Notes: generated from the sequence alone by a model not told the origin. Positions 32,886 through 43,312 are shown, counted from the first letter of the stretch. The stretch is DNA of 64,000 bases from Novosphingobium umbonatum (GCF_004005905.1 NZ_SACO01000002.1:248001-312000), one strand, 5' to 3'. Numbers and translations: made by a program.

Positions 32886-33166
32886 AGGTCAGGGCGGTCC
32901 ATCCGCCCTGCGGGCAACCTCCGCGCCTGCCATCCCGCGTTCATAATCCTGCGCTAGATCAAGGACCGGCCATGCCCGCCATGGTTCTATCCCTTGCACA
33001 AACCCCGCGTGCCGATGCGCGACGGGGTTAATCGGCGTTTCCGATCAAAACTCACTTATCGCCATTGCCAATCTAATTAATCGGGAAAGCCCTCTTCGCA
33101 TTTCCGCTTCCAGCACCTACATGGGTTTCAACAAGTTCAACCAAGCACCCAAACAGGAGCTACCCC
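32886..33166. promoter_or_regulatory. aroC-ahpC spacer: terminator and presumed ahpC promoter
   Basis: AGGGCGG-TCCAT-CCGCCCT (32891-32909) may end aroC transcription. An AT-richer patch around 33040-33085 probably holds the ahpC promoter, and an ATCGG-CGTTT-CCGAT dyad lies just upstream. I see no clear OxyR tandem motif and no gene. Confidence 0.45.
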
Positions 33167-33730
33167 ATGTCGCTGATCGGCTATGAAATCCAACCCTTCA
33201 CCGCCCAGGCCTACAAGTCCGGCGCTTTTGTCGAAGTCACCGATGCCGATATCAAGGGCAAGTGGTCGGTGTTCTTCTTCTACCCCGCCGACTTTACCTT
33301 CGTTTGCCCCACCGAACTGGAAGACCTCCAGAACGAATATGCCAATCTGAAGGCGCTGGGCGTGGAAGTATACGGCGTGTCGACCGACACCCATTTCAGC
33401 CACAAGGCATGGGCCGACACCTCGCCCGCTATTGGCAAGATCGAATATTTCCTCGTCGGTGACCAGAACCACGACCTGACCAAGCAGTTCAACAACCTGC
33501 GCGAAGGCGTTGGGCTGGCCGACCGTGGCACTTTCGTGACCGATCCCTCGGGCACCGTGCAGCTGGTCGAAGTGACCCCCGAAGGCGTGGGCCGCAACGC
33601 CGCCGAACTGGTGCGCAAGATCAAGGCCGCCAAGTACTGGCAGGAACACCCCGGTCAGGTCTGCCCCGCCAAGTGGGAAGAAGGCGCCGAAACGCTGGCT
33701 CCCTCGATCGATCTGGTCGGCAAGATCTGA
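33167..33730 (+). CDS. ahpC: Alkyl hydroperoxide reductase subunit C (2-Cys peroxiredoxin)
   Basis: A 187-residue peroxiredoxin reducing H2O2 and organic hydroperoxides. Peroxidatic Cys in [14 protein letters not shown] (about residue 47), resolving Cys in [10 protein letters not shown] (about 165), and [10 protein letters not shown] start as in AhpC. Followed by its reductase ahpF after a 237-bp gap that carries a hairpin. AGGAG lies about 6 bp before the ATG. Confidence 0.96.
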   Translation: MSLIGYEIQPFTAQAYKSGAFVEVTDADIKGKWSVFFFYPADFTFVCPTELEDLQNEYANLKALGVEVYGVSTDTHFSHKAWADTSPAIGKIEYFLVGDQNHDLTKQFNNLREGVGLADRGTFVTDPSGTVQLVEVTPEGVGRNAAELVRKIKAAKYWQEHPGQVCPAKWEEGAETLAPSIDLVGKI

Positions 33731-33745
33731 TTTTGATTGCTTTTC

Positions 33746-33767
33746 GAAGGGGGCCTCGGCCCCCTTC
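33746..33767 (+). terminator. Hairpin after ahpC
   Basis: GAAGGGGGCC-TC-GGCCCCCTTC, without a T run. May attenuate read-through to ahpF or protect the ahpC mRNA end. Confidence 0.55.
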
Positions 33768-33823
33768 ACCCCCAGAACGTCTCCCGACGATGACAAGCGT
33801 GATGCCGCCCCCGAGCGCCGCGT

Positions 33824-33868
33824 CCGCACCGTCGGAGGCTTTTAAAGCTGCTGCGCAGCCTGTCTGTC
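33824..33868. repeat. Solo inner-module relic of the paired repeat
   Basis: TTTTAAAGCTGCTGCGCAGCC (inner hairpin GCTGC-TGC-GCAGC, 33847-33859) and GTCTGTC match the inner end of L6 (TTTGAAAGCCGCTGCGCGGC, GTCTGAC). The stem changes are compensatory. No outer box accompanies it. Confidence 0.5.
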
Positions 33869-33967
33869 ATTCGCAACATCAGCCCTAAAGCAACCTCTCG
33901 TCGGTAGACGTTAAGGGGAGCGCGAGGGGCGTGCCCCTCGTAAAACCCATTCCCAAGGACGAAACCC

Positions 33968-35524
33968 ATGCTCGACGCCAATCTGACCGCCCAACTCAAG
34001 CAATATCTCGCCATGCTGCGTGAACCGATTGAGCTTGTCGCCAGCCTTGGCGACGATGCGAAATCCTTGCAAACCCGCGAGTTGATCAGCGAGATCGCCG
34101 CGCTCTCCGACAAGGTTTCCGCCCGCTTTGACGGCACGGATGCCCGTAAGCCCTCCTTCACCATCAGCCCTGTCGCCAATGCGCATAGCCGCCTGCGCTT
34201 TGCCGGTCTGCCGATGGGGCATGAATTCACCTCTCTGGTCCTGGCTTTGCTATGGGCCGGTGGTCACCCGCCCAAGGTGTCGCAAGAGGTGCTGGATCAG
34301 GTAACAAGCCTGGCCAGCACCCATGATTTCGAGATGTACTTCTCGCTGACCTGCCACAATTGCCCCGACGTGGTGCAGGCGCTGACGCTGATCGCGCTGA
34401 AAAACGCCAATTTCACCGCCACCTTGATCGAGGGCGGCACCTATCAGGCCGAAGTCGATACCCGCGGCGTAATGGCCGTGCCCGCCGTGTTCAAGGATGG
34501 CGCGATGTGGCTGTCGGGCAAGAAAACGCTGGAGGAAATCGCCGCCCTGCTCGACACCGGCGCGGAGGAAAAAGCCGTCGCCGCGATCAATGCCAAGGCT
34601 CCGTTTGAAGTGCTGGTGGTGGGCGGTGGCCCCGCTGGCGCGGCTGCCGCGATCTATACCGCGCGCAAGGGCATCCGCACCGGCGTCGCCGCCGAACGCT
34701 TCGGCGGGCAGGTGCTGGATACTTTGGGCATCGAGAATTTCATCTCGGTCAGCCATACCGAAGGGCCCAAACTGGCCGCCGCGCTGGAAAGCCATGTGAA
34801 GGATTACGAGGTCGACATCATGAACCTCTCCCGCGCGGAAAAGCTGATCCCCGCCAGCGAGACGGGCGGCTATCACGAGGTGGTGCTGTCCAACGGCGCC
34901 AGCCTGAAGGCCCGGTCGGTGATCCTTTCCACCGGCGCGCGCTGGCGCAACATGAATGTGCCGGGCGAGGCCGAATATGCCAACAAGGGCGTGGCCTATT
35001 GCCCCCATTGCGACGGCCCCCTGTTCAAGGGCAAGCGCGTGGCGGTGATCGGTGGCGGCAATTCGGGCGTGGAAGCCGCCATCGACCTTGCCGGTATCGT
35101 CGCCCATGTCACGCTGGTGGAATTTGACAGCCAGATGCGCGCCGATGCCGTGCTGCAGGACAAGCTGCGCAGCCTGCCCAATGTCACCATCATCACCAGC
35201 GCGCTGACGACAGAAGTGCTGGGCGATGGCGCCAAGGTGACCGGCCTGACCTATAAGGACCGCGCCACCGAGGAACTGCACACCGTAGAGCTGGAAGGCA
35301 TTTTCGTGCAGATCGGCCTCGTGCCCAACACCGAATGGCTCAAAGGCGCCCTCGCCCTCTCCCCCCGTGGCGAGATCGAGATCGACGCCAAGGGCGCAAC
35401 CTCCGTCCCCGGCGTCTTCGCCGCCGGCGATTGCACCACCGTACCCTACAAGCAAATCATCATCGCCATGGGCGCCGGTGCCACGGCGGGGCTTTCGGCC
35501 TTTGACTATATGATCCGGAATTAA
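33968..35524 (+). CDS. ahpF: Alkyl hydroperoxide reductase subunit F
   Basis: A 518-residue NADH:peroxiredoxin reductase. N-terminal thioredoxin-like domain with its CxxC in TCHNCPDVV, a linker, then FAD-binding [17 protein letters not shown] (about residue 217), catalytic CPHCDG, NADH-binding [15 protein letters not shown] and C-terminal GVFAAGDCT. It transfers electrons from NADH to AhpC encoded upstream. Length is normal. Repeat L5 starts 77 bp downstream. Confidence 0.96.
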   Translation: MLDANLTAQLKQYLAMLREPIELVASLGDDAKSLQTRELISEIAALSDKVSARFDGTDARKPSFTISPVANAHSRLRFAGLPMGHEFTSLVLALLWAGGHPPKVSQEVLDQVTSLASTHDFEMYFSLTCHNCPDVVQALTLIALKNANFTATLIEGGTYQAEVDTRGVMAVPAVFKDGAMWLSGKKTLEEIAALLDTGAEEKAVAAINAKAPFEVLVVGGGPAGAAAAIYTARKGIRTGVAAERFGGQVLDTLGIENFISVSHTEGPKLAAALESHVKDYEVDIMNLSRAEKLIPASETGGYHEVVLSNGASLKARSVILSTGARWRNMNVPGEAEYANKGVAYCPHCDGPLFKGKRVAVIGGGNSGVEAAIDLAGIVAHVTLVEFDSQMRADAVLQDKLRSLPNVTIITSALTTEVLGDGAKVTGLTYKDRATEELHTVELEGIFVQIGLVPNTEWLKGALALSPRGEIEIDAKGATSVPGVFAAGDCTTVPYKQIIIAMGAGATAGLSAFDYMIRN

Positions 35525-35600
35525 AGGGCATAACCCTGACCGACAGCCCCCTTCGGCCCTTTGGGTTGGAGGGGGTTTGGGGGTTTTAGGGGAATTAAAA

Positions 35601-35722
35601 ATGCCTCCGGCGGGCAAAGGGCGGGGGCCCTTTGCAATCCCTTTAATGGGTGGCGCTGCGTCCGATGGTATGCGCTATGAACGGGTTTGAAGGCCGCTTC
35701 GCGGCGAGGTTTGGCTGGAAAG
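35601..35722 (+). repeat. Paired hairpin repeat, left copy L5 (cargo type)
   Basis: Box, stem GCAAAGGGC-GGGG-GCCCTTTGC (35614-35635), GGGTGGCGCTGCGTCCGATG, TTTGAAG, inner hairpin GCCGC-TTC-GCGGC (35693-35705), ending GGAAAGTTAGGGGG. Close match to L4 over its length. Partner R5. Confidence 0.85.
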
Positions 35723-36046
35723 TTAGGGGGAGCGGTCGCGACTTCTTCGCCGTGCAAACCAGTTAATCACCCATCGCATCGCCAGGCCAGCAATTGCCGT
35801 AATCACGATTGCAGGGATGAACAGCCACCAGACTAACCCGTGATTACAAGGCTCATTGGGAACACAATCACCCAATGCACTGACTAGGAAGACACAGCCC
35901 AAGAGCGGAATTCCGACTAATGAGGCGGTCAAACAGCCCCACAGGCCACCCGGCGTTCCGCTTCCTTGATAATTGCCTTGAGCCACTGACGCATATTGGC
36001 GTGCAAAGATTACGTCCGCAAGAGCACCGTATCCGTAAAGTCTCAT
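35723..36046 (-). CDS. Small two-helix membrane protein, cassette cargo
   Basis: A 107-residue protein with two hydrophobic segments (about 36-58 and 71-93), a Cys-containing loop between them (GDCVPNEPCNHG) and a basic tail ARRRSRDRSP, which suggests both ends are cytoplasmic. No family recognised. Its 3' end abuts repeat L5 so closely that the last bases adjoin the repeat's GGGGG tail. It is the only gene between L5 and R5 and has weaker GC bias than its neighbours, consistent with cargo. Confidence 0.55.
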   Translation of the reverse strand: MRLYGYGALADVIFARQYASVAQGNYQGSGTPGGLWGCLTASLVGIPLLGCVFLVSALGDCVPNEPCNHGLVWWLFIPAIVITAIAGLAMRWVINWFARRRSRDRSP

Positions 36047-36104
36047 TTCTTCCCGCGAAGCGGCTTAACAGCCCTTCACCCCACCACCACCGAGGCCAAA
36101 ACCC

Positions 36105-36177
36105 CACCCCATTAAAGGGATTGCAAAGGGCCCCCGCCCTTTGCCCGCCGGAGGCAATACACCCCCCGCCGGAGGCA
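36105..36177 (-). repeat. Paired hairpin repeat, right copy R5
   Basis: CCCCATTAAAGGGATT, stem GCAAAGGGC-CCCC-GCCCTTTGC (36123-36144), box CCGCCGGAGGC and a second box (36166-36177), ending 19 bp from the smr stop codon. Confidence 0.85.
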
Positions 36178-36195
36178 CCCCTAAAACCTCACCCC

Positions 36196-36810
36196 CTATT
36201 TCCGCTTCAAAATAATATAAACCGCCCCCGCGCCCCCATGCTTGGGGTGGGCGGCGCGCACGGCGGCGATGCGGGAAGCGTGGGAGCCGTGGACCAGCCA
36301 GTCGAGGAATTTGGCGCGGATGGCGCCGCGCTGGTTGCCCCGGTCCATCGGGCCGGGGGCGGGGCGCGGGCGGCCAGTGATCAGCAACACCACGCGCGCG
36401 CCTTGGGCCACGGCGAGAGTAAGCCCATGCTCCAGCCGCATATAGGCGCTGTCCAGATTGGCGCCGTGGAGGTCCAGCGTGAAATCGGGGGTGACGACAC
36501 CCTTGGTCAGCTTCTTGTCCCAGCTACCGTCCAGCCCGTGCCGCTCCAGCGGGCGGGCGGGCGCAGGGGGTGGCGCAGGCGCAGGCAGAGGCGGCGGAAT
36601 GCGGCCCTTGATCCGCTTGGGCGGCGGAGGCGGCGGCACCACGGCATCGGGCAAAGCGGGCGCGGCCATAGGCGTGGCGCGGCGCGCAGGCTCCAAAGGC
36701 TCGATCGTCTCGGCCACCCGCGCCCATAGCTCGGCCTCCTCGGCGGTCAGCCGCCTACCGCCTCGTAATCCGGCATGAGAGCCCGTCCAAACCCGCGAAG
36801 ATGCCATCAA
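36196..36810 (-). CDS. Smr domain protein
   Basis: A 204-residue protein with a long Pro-rich linker (about 45-88) and a C-terminal Smr domain: FTLDLHGANLDSAYMRLEHGL, VVLLITGR and the AVRAAHPKHGGAGAVYIILKRK end. Stand-alone Smr domains are nucleic-acid endonuclease-like modules (the domain of MutS2). It starts 21 bp after mltA in the same direction and so is co-transcribed, an arrangement I associate with sphingomonads. Two adjacent ATG codons are possible starts; the first is used. Confidence 0.85.
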   Translation of the reverse strand: MMASSRVWTGSHAGLRGGRRLTAEEAELWARVAETIEPLEPARRATPMAAPALPDAVVPPPPPPKRIKGRIPPPLPAPAPPPAPARPLERHGLDGSWDKKLTKGVVTPDFTLDLHGANLDSAYMRLEHGLTLAVAQGARVVLLITGRPRPAPGPMDRGNQRGAIRAKFLDWLVHGSHASRIAAVRAAHPKHGGAGAVYIILKRK

Positions 36811-36831
36811 TGGCTCACGTCACTTGGCGCA

Positions 36832-38058
36832 TCATTTGGCACCCAGGCGCGACAAAGTGCCACGCGGCAGCAAGACAATCGCCTGACCACGCGCCTTCAT
36901 GCCACCGGCCACCTCACGCGCCCGATCACCAGCGCCCCAGAACGTGTCGAAACGGTTGGGCCCCTTGATCGCCCCGCCCGTATCCTGCGCCACCCACAGG
37001 CCGCGCACCAACATGGCGCCAGCCAAAGCCGGATCAGGCGCCAGAAACACCGGCGCGCCCAAAGGCACGAACAGGGGATCGGCGGCCACGGACACTTGCC
37101 CATGCACCGGCACGCCCATCGCGCCAATCGGCCCGCCACCAATCAATTCGCGGAAGAAGATCCAGCTCTTGTTCTCGCGCATCAAGGCGCGGCCTTCCTC
37201 GGGATAATCGCGGATATAGCGCATCAGGCCCTGCATCGAGGCCGGATATTGCCCCGGCCCGCTGCCCACCAGCCCGCGCTTGGCCATGATCGTGCCAATG
37301 CCGGTATAGGCTTGGCCATTTTCGGCGGCATAGCCAATCCGCATCACCGAACCATCGGCCAGACGCAAACGGCCCGAGCCCTGAATCTGCAGGAAGAAGA
37401 ATTCCACCGGATCGGCCACCCAGGCGATTTCCAGCCCGCGCCCGTCCAGCACGCCATTCTCGATCTCGGCGCGGCTGTAATAGGGGACGAAGCGGCCAAA
37501 TTCGTCATAGCGGCCAAAGGGCGTCTGGCCATTGGACTTGACCGGCGCATCGCCGGGGCGCGCATGGACCAGATCGGGGGGCTGGCGATAGACCGGCACC
37601 GGATAATCGGGCGACCAATTGCGGCTGCCGGCGATTTCGGGTTCGTAATAGCCGGTGGCGTTCAGCTCGCCCGTGCCGACAATCGCGGTTTCAAACTGGG
37701 TGGTAAAGAAACTGGCCGCCTCGGGCACCGGCCAGCGGGTCACCGCATCGCAGGCCTCGCGCCAGTCGCTGTTGCGGGTCAGGCCGCTGACATCATTGCG
37801 GGCCAGCAATTTGGGGCAGCTTTCACGAAAGGCCAGAAAGGCGCCGCGCGCCATGGCATCGGTGAGCCCCATGCTGGACAGTTCCGGCCCCGAACGCACA
37901 CCCACCGACAGCGCGTTGGTGCGCGCGGGCTGGTTGGCCGAGGGACGATGCTGCACCCGCCCGCCCTGCTGGCTATTGGGCACACAACCGGCCAACAGCG
38001 CCACAACCATCGACATGGTCGCCAGACCCGCCTTCAACGGCCAGCTCGCTTTCAACAT
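36832..38058 (-). CDS. mltA: Membrane-bound lytic transglycosylase A
   Basis: A 408-residue lipoprotein that cleaves peptidoglycan glycan strands with 1,6-anhydro formation. Signal peptide with lipobox LLAGC, MltA barrel (about 100-300, including FFLQIQGSGRLRLADG), and a C-terminal 3D domain with three Asp residues (VAQDTGGAIKGPNRFDTFWGAGDRA). The ATG at 38058 puts the lipobox about 25 residues in, as expected; an upstream in-frame start at 38082 is less likely. Upstream and co-directional is a Tim44-like gene. Confidence 0.92.
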   Translation of the reverse strand: MLKASWPLKAGLATMSMVVALLAGCVPNSQQGGRVQHRPSANQPARTNALSVGVRSGPELSSMGLTDAMARGAFLAFRESCPKLLARNDVSGLTRNSDWREACDAVTRWPVPEAASFFTTQFETAIVGTGELNATGYYEPEIAGSRNWSPDYPVPVYRQPPDLVHARPGDAPVKSNGQTPFGRYDEFGRFVPYYSRAEIENGVLDGRGLEIAWVADPVEFFFLQIQGSGRLRLADGSVMRIGYAAENGQAYTGIGTIMAKRGLVGSGPGQYPASMQGLMRYIRDYPEEGRALMRENKSWIFFRELIGGGPIGAMGVPVHGQVSVAADPLFVPLGAPVFLAPDPALAGAMLVRGLWVAQDTGGAIKGPNRFDTFWGAGDRAREVAGGMKARGQAIVLLPRGTLSRLGAK

Positions 38059-38225
38059 CAACCCACCCTCGCACTCAAACAAAAGGCCAAGCCCGCCGCG
38101 CGGTGCCTGGCCTTATGGCAACACACTTAGTCGCCTGTGTGACAGGCCCGCCTGTCCCTGACAAGGGATTCGCGCCAGTCCGTGACCCAAAGGGCTGAAA
38201 AATCAGCCCCAAGCGGCCCAAAACC

Positions 38226-38975
38226 TCAACCTTCGTCGGTGGCTTCCAGCAACCAGTCGGGGCTGGTCGATTGCAGGTTGCGACGGAAGGTCCACACATC
38301 GCGCACTTCCACCGCATCGGTCAGCGAACCGGCGATCACCGTGCCATCCGCATCGCGCGTCACCGCCGCTACGTCGGAAATGAAACGCACCGCAATGCTG
38401 GCAAAGGGCGCATCATAGCTGGCACCGACCAGAGCGGCTTCCTCGATCCGCACCAGACGGTTGTCATAGGTTTGCCCAGCGGCCACACGCGCATCAATCG
38501 CGGCGGAAAAGCTTTCCAGCACATCGCCATCGCACAGCTGGGCCAGCTCTTCCTTGTCCCCGCGCCAAAAGGCTTCGAGGATGACGCGATAGGCCCCGCG
38601 CGCACCTTCGACAAAGGCCAAAGGATCAAAGCGGCGATCAGCGGCGATAATCTCGCGCAAGCCGCGTTCCACCACCGGCAACATCGGCGGCTGTGCCAAT
38701 GGCTGCGCGCTGCCCTTGGCGGGCTGTTCGGCCAGAGGCAGCACGGCAGGCGCGGCCACCGGCTCCACACGGTTCTGCACCGGCTCCTCGCCATGTTCGG
38801 CGCGGCGCCCCAGCACCGAATAGAGTCGCATGCACAAAAAGCCTGCGATCATGGCCAGAATGACGATAGAGACGGTCACTTGCGGTGTTTTCCAGTAGCT
38901 TGCGGCCATCGCCACGACAGCCGTCACTTGTTTATCATGCCTTACATAGTGCTTCTTGACAAATGAACAACGCAT
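38226..38975 (-). CDS. Tim44-like domain membrane protein
   Basis: About 249 residues: a single membrane helix (VTVSIVILAMIAGFLCMRLYSVLG), a Pro/Ala/Gln-rich linker, and a C-terminal Tim44-like domain (FVEGARGAYRVILEAFWRGDKEEL, IAVRFISDVAAV, DVWTFRRNL). In alphaproteobacteria this protein sits beside mltA and opposite secB. It is related to the mitochondrial import motor subunit but its bacterial job is not settled. The start is uncertain: an ATG at 38909 just before the helix is an alternative, with no clear ribosome-binding site at either. Confidence 0.85.
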   Translation of the reverse strand: MRCSFVKKHYVRHDKQVTAVVAMAASYWKTPQVTVSIVILAMIAGFLCMRLYSVLGRRAEHGEEPVQNRVEPVAAPAVLPLAEQPAKGSAQPLAQPPMLPVVERGLREIIAADRRFDPLAFVEGARGAYRVILEAFWRGDKEELAQLCDGDVLESFSAAIDARVAAGQTYDNRLVRIEEAALVGASYDAPFASIAVRFISDVAAVTRDADGTVIAGSLTDAVEVRDVWTFRRNLQSTSPDWLLEATDEG

Positions 38976-39157
38976 GGATTCCCGTTAGTACCGAAATTTT
39001 AGCGCGAGCGTGGCATGCGGGTCGCCTAACCACCCTCTCCCCCATTGCCGCCGCCTGCCCTCGATGCTAACCGGCTGTGGCATGGTTGCGGCCAACCCAC
39101 GGCTGCGACGGAATTTTGTTTCAGCGCCCCTTGTGGCCCCAGTCGAAAGCTTAGCGC

Positions 39158-39706
39158 ATGTCCGAAGATGGCAATGTCACCTCGTCTCTCAAGCTGGATG
39201 GCGCCGATGCCATGCCCAGCGCGGGCATCATCTCGCAATATGTGAAGGACCTCTCGGTCGAAAACCCCAATGCGCCCGCCTGCTTTGGCTGGACCGAGGC
39301 GCCCGAGCTGGAAGTGCAGTTCAACATTGCCAGCACGCCCGTTGACGGCGGCGTGCATGAAGTGGCTCTGAAAATCCAGCTCAACGCCAAGACCAGCCAG
39401 GGCGTGGCTTACATCGTCGACCTGACCTATGCCGGTCTGATCGGCCTGCGCAATGTGGACGACAGCCAGGCTCACCTTTTCATCTTCGCCGAAGCCCCGC
39501 GCATCCTGTTCCCCTTTGCCCGCCGCGTGATTGCCGACGTAACGCGCGATGCAGGCTTCACCCCCGTGATGCTCGAACCCATCGATTTCGGCGCGCTCTA
39601 CTTCCAGCAACTGGCCGCGCAAGGCGTGTCGATGGAAGACGCCCTTGGTGGCATGATGGGTGGCAATACCGGCCCCTCGATCGACGAACCGCAAGGTAAC
39701 GCTTGA
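39158..39706 (+). CDS. secB: Protein-export chaperone SecB
   Basis: A 182-residue tetrameric chaperone that keeps preproteins unfolded and delivers them to SecA. Central IISQYVKDLSVENPNAP and FNIASTPVDGGVHEVALKIQLNAKT, followed by ILFPFARRVIADVTRDAGFTP and the acidic, Gly/Met-rich tail. Divergent from the Tim44-like gene. The protein is slightly longer than the enteric form because of an N-terminal 20-residue extension, normal in sphingomonads. Confidence 0.95.
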   Translation: MSEDGNVTSSLKLDGADAMPSAGIISQYVKDLSVENPNAPACFGWTEAPELEVQFNIASTPVDGGVHEVALKIQLNAKTSQGVAYIVDLTYAGLIGLRNVDDSQAHLFIFAEAPRILFPFARRVIADVTRDAGFTPVMLEPIDFGALYFQQLAAQGVSMEDALGGMMGGNTGPSIDEPQGNA

Positions 39707-39791
39707 TCTTTCAGCGCTTTAACGCCTGAATGAAAGTAACAGGGGCGCGGCGGCAAGCTGCGCCCTTGGTCTATGAGGGAACGGGGCAAAG

Positions 39792-41369
39792 ATGAACTTG
39801 TTGAAGGCCACAGGCACCATCGGCGGCCTGACCCTGCTCAGCCGCGTGCTGGGGCTGGCGCGCGATTCGCTGTTTGCCCGCATGGTGGGCGCAGGCTTTG
39901 CCTCGGACGCTTTCCTCGTCGCCTTCCGCCTGCCCAATATGTTCCGCGCCCTGTTTGCAGAAGGCGCCTTCGCCGCCGCTTTTGTGCCCATGTTCAACCA
40001 GAAAGTGGCCGACCCGCAAGGCAAGGGCCTGCCCGATGGCCTTGCCTTTGCCGAGGCCGCGCTTTCGGTGCTGTTGCCAGTGCTGGTGGTGATGACGCTG
40101 GCGCTGGAAGTCTTTGCATGGCCGGTCACATGGGCCTTGTCGGGCGGGTTCAATGGCCTCTCGCCCGACAAATTCGCCTTTGCCGTCTCGCTTTCGCGGC
40201 TGACCATTCCCTATCTGCTGCTGATCAGCCTTGTCGCGCTTTTGGGCGGCATCCTCAATTCGCTCCAGCAATTCTGGGTCAATGCCGCCGCGCCCATCCT
40301 GCTCAACCTGACGCTGATCGCCGCGCTTTTGTTCTTCCCCTCGCCCGATGCTCTGGTCGCCGCTACCCATCAGGCGCTGGCGGTCAGCATTTCGGGCGCG
40401 TTGCAACTGGCATGGCTGGCCCATGCCGCGCGGCGTAATGGCGTAAACCTGCGCCCGCGCTGGCCGCGCCTGACGCCGGATGTCAAAAAGCTGCTCAGCC
40501 TGATCTGGCCCGCAGCGGCAGGAGCAGGCGCGGTGCAGATCAATCTGGTGATCTCCACCGCGCTGGCCGCCAGCCTGCTCGACCATGGCAGTGTCACCTA
40601 TATCTATATGGCCGACCGGCTGAACCAATTGCCGCTGGGCCTGATCGGCATTGCGCTGGGCACCGTGCTGCTGCCCACCATCAGCCGCCTGCTGGGCGCA
40701 GGCGACGAGGCAGGCGCGATGGAAACGCAGAACCGCGGGCTGGAACTGGCGCTGCTGCTCACCCTGCCCGCCACCATGGGGCTGGTGTTCTGTGGCGAGC
40801 CGATTGCCGCCGCTTTGTTCGGCTATGGCCGCTATACGGCGATGGACACCCATCTTACCGCGCAGGCTTTGGCCGCCTTCTCCATCGGCCTGCCCAGCTA
40901 TATTTTGGTCAAAGTGCTGACGCCGGGCTATTATGCCCGCCACGACACCAAAACGCCGGTGCGCTATGCCACGATCAGCATGGGGGTGAACCTTGCGCTC
41001 AACCTGATCCTGATCCTGCCGTTGAAACATATGGGCCCGCCTTTGGCCACCGCCCTGTCCTCCACGGTCAATGTCGTGCTGCTCTATTCCACCTTGGTGC
41101 GGCGCGGCCATTTCGTGCTGGACGCGCGGGCGCGGCGGCGGATCTGGCGGCTTGCGCTGGCGGCTTTGGCGATGGGCGCGCTTTTGTTCAGCGCGCAAGG
41201 CCTGATCATGCCCTACACCCATGGCTCGTGGTTCTTGCGCCTTGGAGCCATGTCGGCACTGGTTTGCGCAGGCATTTGCGTTTATGGCCTGGCCACCTTG
41301 TTGCTGGGGGCTTTCACGCGGGAAGACCTTGGCCTCTTGCGGCGTCGCCGCGCCCCGACAAAAGAGTGA
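39792..41369 (+). CDS. murJ: Lipid II flippase MurJ
   Basis: A 525-residue inner membrane protein with about 14 hydrophobic helices that flips lipid II to the periplasmic side. N-terminal [29 protein letters not shown] and [24 protein letters not shown] are the MurJ/MviN signature, with Arg residues expected in the central cavity. It precedes trpS by 5 bp. Start at 39792 just after a GGGGCAAAG site. Confidence 0.94.
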   Translation: MNLLKATGTIGGLTLLSRVLGLARDSLFARMVGAGFASDAFLVAFRLPNMFRALFAEGAFAAAFVPMFNQKVADPQGKGLPDGLAFAEAALSVLLPVLVVMTLALEVFAWPVTWALSGGFNGLSPDKFAFAVSLSRLTIPYLLLISLVALLGGILNSLQQFWVNAAAPILLNLTLIAALLFFPSPDALVAATHQALAVSISGALQLAWLAHAARRNGVNLRPRWPRLTPDVKKLLSLIWPAAAGAGAVQINLVISTALAASLLDHGSVTYIYMADRLNQLPLGLIGIALGTVLLPTISRLLGAGDEAGAMETQNRGLELALLLTLPATMGLVFCGEPIAAALFGYGRYTAMDTHLTAQALAAFSIGLPSYILVKVLTPGYYARHDTKTPVRYATISMGVNLALNLILILPLKHMGPPLATALSSTVNVVLLYSTLVRRGHFVLDARARRRIWRLALAALAMGALLFSAQGLIMPYTHGSWFLRLGAMSALVCAGICVYGLATLLLGAFTREDLGLLRRRRAPTKE

Positions 41370-41374
41370 GATCT

Positions 41375-42394
41375 ATGCGTATCGTTTCCGGTATCCAGCC
41401 CACTGGCAATCTGCACCTTGGCAATTATCTGGGCGCGATCCGCAATTGGGTGGCTTTGCAGGAACAGGCCGTGGCCACCGGCGGGCAGGCTTTCTATTTC
41501 CTGGCCGATCTGCACGCCATTTCCATGCCGCATGATCCGGCCAACCTGTCGGCCAACACGCGCGAGATGACCGCCGCGCTGGTCGCTTGTGGTATTGATC
41601 CGGACAAGAGCACCCTGTTCAACCAGACGCAGGTGCCCGCCCATGCCGAGTTGCAATGGCTGCTGAACGGCACGGCGCGCATGGGCTGGCTCAGCCGCAT
41701 GACCCAGTTCAAGGACAAGGCGGGCAAGCATCGCGATTCGGTCTCGGTCGCGCTTTTCACCTATCCCGTGCTGCAGGCCGCCGACGTGCTGATCTATCAG
41801 GCCACCCATGTCCCCGTGGGCGAGGACCAGAAGCAGCATCTGGAACTGGCCCGCGACATTGCGCAAAAGTTCAACAATGACTTTGCTTCGGAAGACAAGC
41901 CCGTCTTCACCCTGCCCGATCCGATCATCCCGCCACAGGCCGCGCGCATCATGAGCTTGCGCGATGGCACGTCGAAGATGAGCAAGTCGGACGCCAGCGA
42001 CATGAGCCGCATCAATCTGACCGATGATGCCGACACGATCATGGGCAAGATCAAAAAGGCCAAGACCGACCCCGAACCTTTGCCCTCCGAGGCCGAAGGG
42101 CTGGAAGGGCGGCCTGAAGCCAAGAACCTGCTGGGCATCTATTCGGCCATGTCGGGGCAGAGCGTGGCGCAGATTCTGGCCGACTTTGGCGGCAAGGGCT
42201 TTGGCGCCTTCAAGCCGGCGCTGGGCGAATTGCTGGTCGAACAACTGGCCCCGATCAACAACCGCTTTAACGAGCTGCGCCAGGACCGCGAGGCGCTGGA
42301 CGCCATCCTGCGCAAAGGCGCGGCCAAGGCACGCGAGGCCGCCGCCCCGACGCTGGCGGCGACCTATGATGCGCTGGGTCTGGTTCGGGGATAA
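41375..42394 (+). CDS. trpS: Tryptophan--tRNA ligase
   Basis: A 339-residue class Ic aminoacyl-tRNA synthetase. HIGH-like motif as HLGNYLGA near the N-terminus, KMSKS intact in [11 protein letters not shown], and [14 protein letters not shown]. The ATG at 41375 follows murJ by 5 bp with AAAGAGTGAG before it; the much longer frame from 41228 lies inside murJ and is not used. A terminator follows. Confidence 0.95.
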   Translation: MRIVSGIQPTGNLHLGNYLGAIRNWVALQEQAVATGGQAFYFLADLHAISMPHDPANLSANTREMTAALVACGIDPDKSTLFNQTQVPAHAELQWLLNGTARMGWLSRMTQFKDKAGKHRDSVSVALFTYPVLQAADVLIYQATHVPVGEDQKQHLELARDIAQKFNNDFASEDKPVFTLPDPIIPPQAARIMSLRDGTSKMSKSDASDMSRINLTDDADTIMGKIKKAKTDPEPLPSEAEGLEGRPEAKNLLGIYSAMSGQSVAQILADFGGKGFGAFKPALGELLVEQLAPINNRFNELRQDREALDAILRKGAAKAREAAAPTLAATYDALGLVRG

Positions 42395-42402
42395 TTGCCT
42401 CT

Positions 42403-42428
42403 TGGGGCAGGCACGCAAACCTGCCCCA
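42403..42428 (+). terminator. Terminator-like hairpin after trpS
   Basis: TGGGGCAGG-CACGCAAA-CCTGCCCCA followed by a short T-containing stretch. Confidence 0.6.
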
Positions 42429-42548
42429 TTCAAGCGCCATTCATGCCTCTTGCCATAGCACTATCGCACATTACCCTAGCCCTGCGCTGATCAGGGCCAG
42501 AGTAAAGCGGTGCGGCCAAAAGGCGGATAAAATCAGAGGAGCATAAAC

Positions 42549-43277
42549 ATGAGTGGCGTCGCATCTCGTTTGATGAAAGCCCGCTGGGCGAGTCTGGTCG
42601 ATGCCCGCTGGGCAAAGGCCGCTCTGGCCGGTGTCATGGTGCTGGGCCTTTCGGCCTGTGCCGATAGTTTCAACACGCAAGTCACCCGTTTCCAGTCGCA
42701 ATTGCCCGCGCCGCAGGGGCAAACCTTTGCCATTGTGGCCGATGATGCCTCGCTGGCGGGCGGCATTGAATATGGCCAATATGCGCGTCTGGTGGCGGGC
42801 GAGCTGGTGAAAAAAGGCTATGTCGAGGCCGCCAACCCCGATGCTGCCAATCTGCTCGTGCGCTTCTCCTATGGCGTGGACAAGGGCCGCACCCATGTCG
42901 AATCCACCGGCATCCGCGATCCCTTCTGGGGCCCGTGGTACGGCCCGCGCTATGGTCGCGGATGGGGTGGCTGGGGCCCGGGCTGGGGCGGCGGCTTCCA
43001 TGGCTATGGCACATGGGGCTATGGCTGGAACGACCCGTGGTTCGGCGGCGGCGTGCAAAGCTACACCGTCTATACCAGCGGCATCAGCGTAAAGATCGAC
43101 AGCAAATCCGACGGCAAGCGCGTGTTCGAAGGCCGCGCGGAAGCCGCCTCCACCTCGAACCGCCTGTCCTATCTGGTGCCCAATCTGGTCGAAGCCTTCT
43201 TCACCGGCTTCCCCGGCAATTCGGGCGAAACGGTCCGCATCTCGGTCGCGCCGGAAAAGACCAAGGTCAAGAAATAA
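42549..43277 (+). CDS. DUF4136 lipoprotein
   Basis: A 242-residue lipoprotein with lipobox LSAC (Cys about 37) after a hydrophobic signal segment. The DUF4136 domain includes TFAIVADDASLAGGIEYGQYARLVAGEL, LLVRFSYGVDKG and the C-terminal YLVPNLVEAFFTGFPGNSGETVRI. A Gly/Trp/Tyr-rich low-complexity insert (about 122-166) with repeats of GWG/GYG breaks the domain. Role unknown, envelope-associated. GAGGAG precedes the ATG. Confidence 0.82.
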   Translation: MSGVASRLMKARWASLVDARWAKAALAGVMVLGLSACADSFNTQVTRFQSQLPAPQGQTFAIVADDASLAGGIEYGQYARLVAGELVKKGYVEAANPDAANLLVRFSYGVDKGRTHVESTGIRDPFWGPWYGPRYGRGWGGWGPGWGGGFHGYGTWGYGWNDPWFGGGVQSYTVYTSGISVKIDSKSDGKRVFEGRAEAASTSNRLSYLVPNLVEAFFTGFPGNSGETVRISVAPEKTKVKK

Positions 43278-43312
43278 GCGCCGGCAACGGACACAGAAAA
43301 GGCGGACACAGA

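Noticed and set aside
32990..33100. OxyR binding site before ahpC
   Set aside because: The region has dyads and an AT-rich patch, but I could not match the tandem ATAG-N7-CTAT pattern convincingly.
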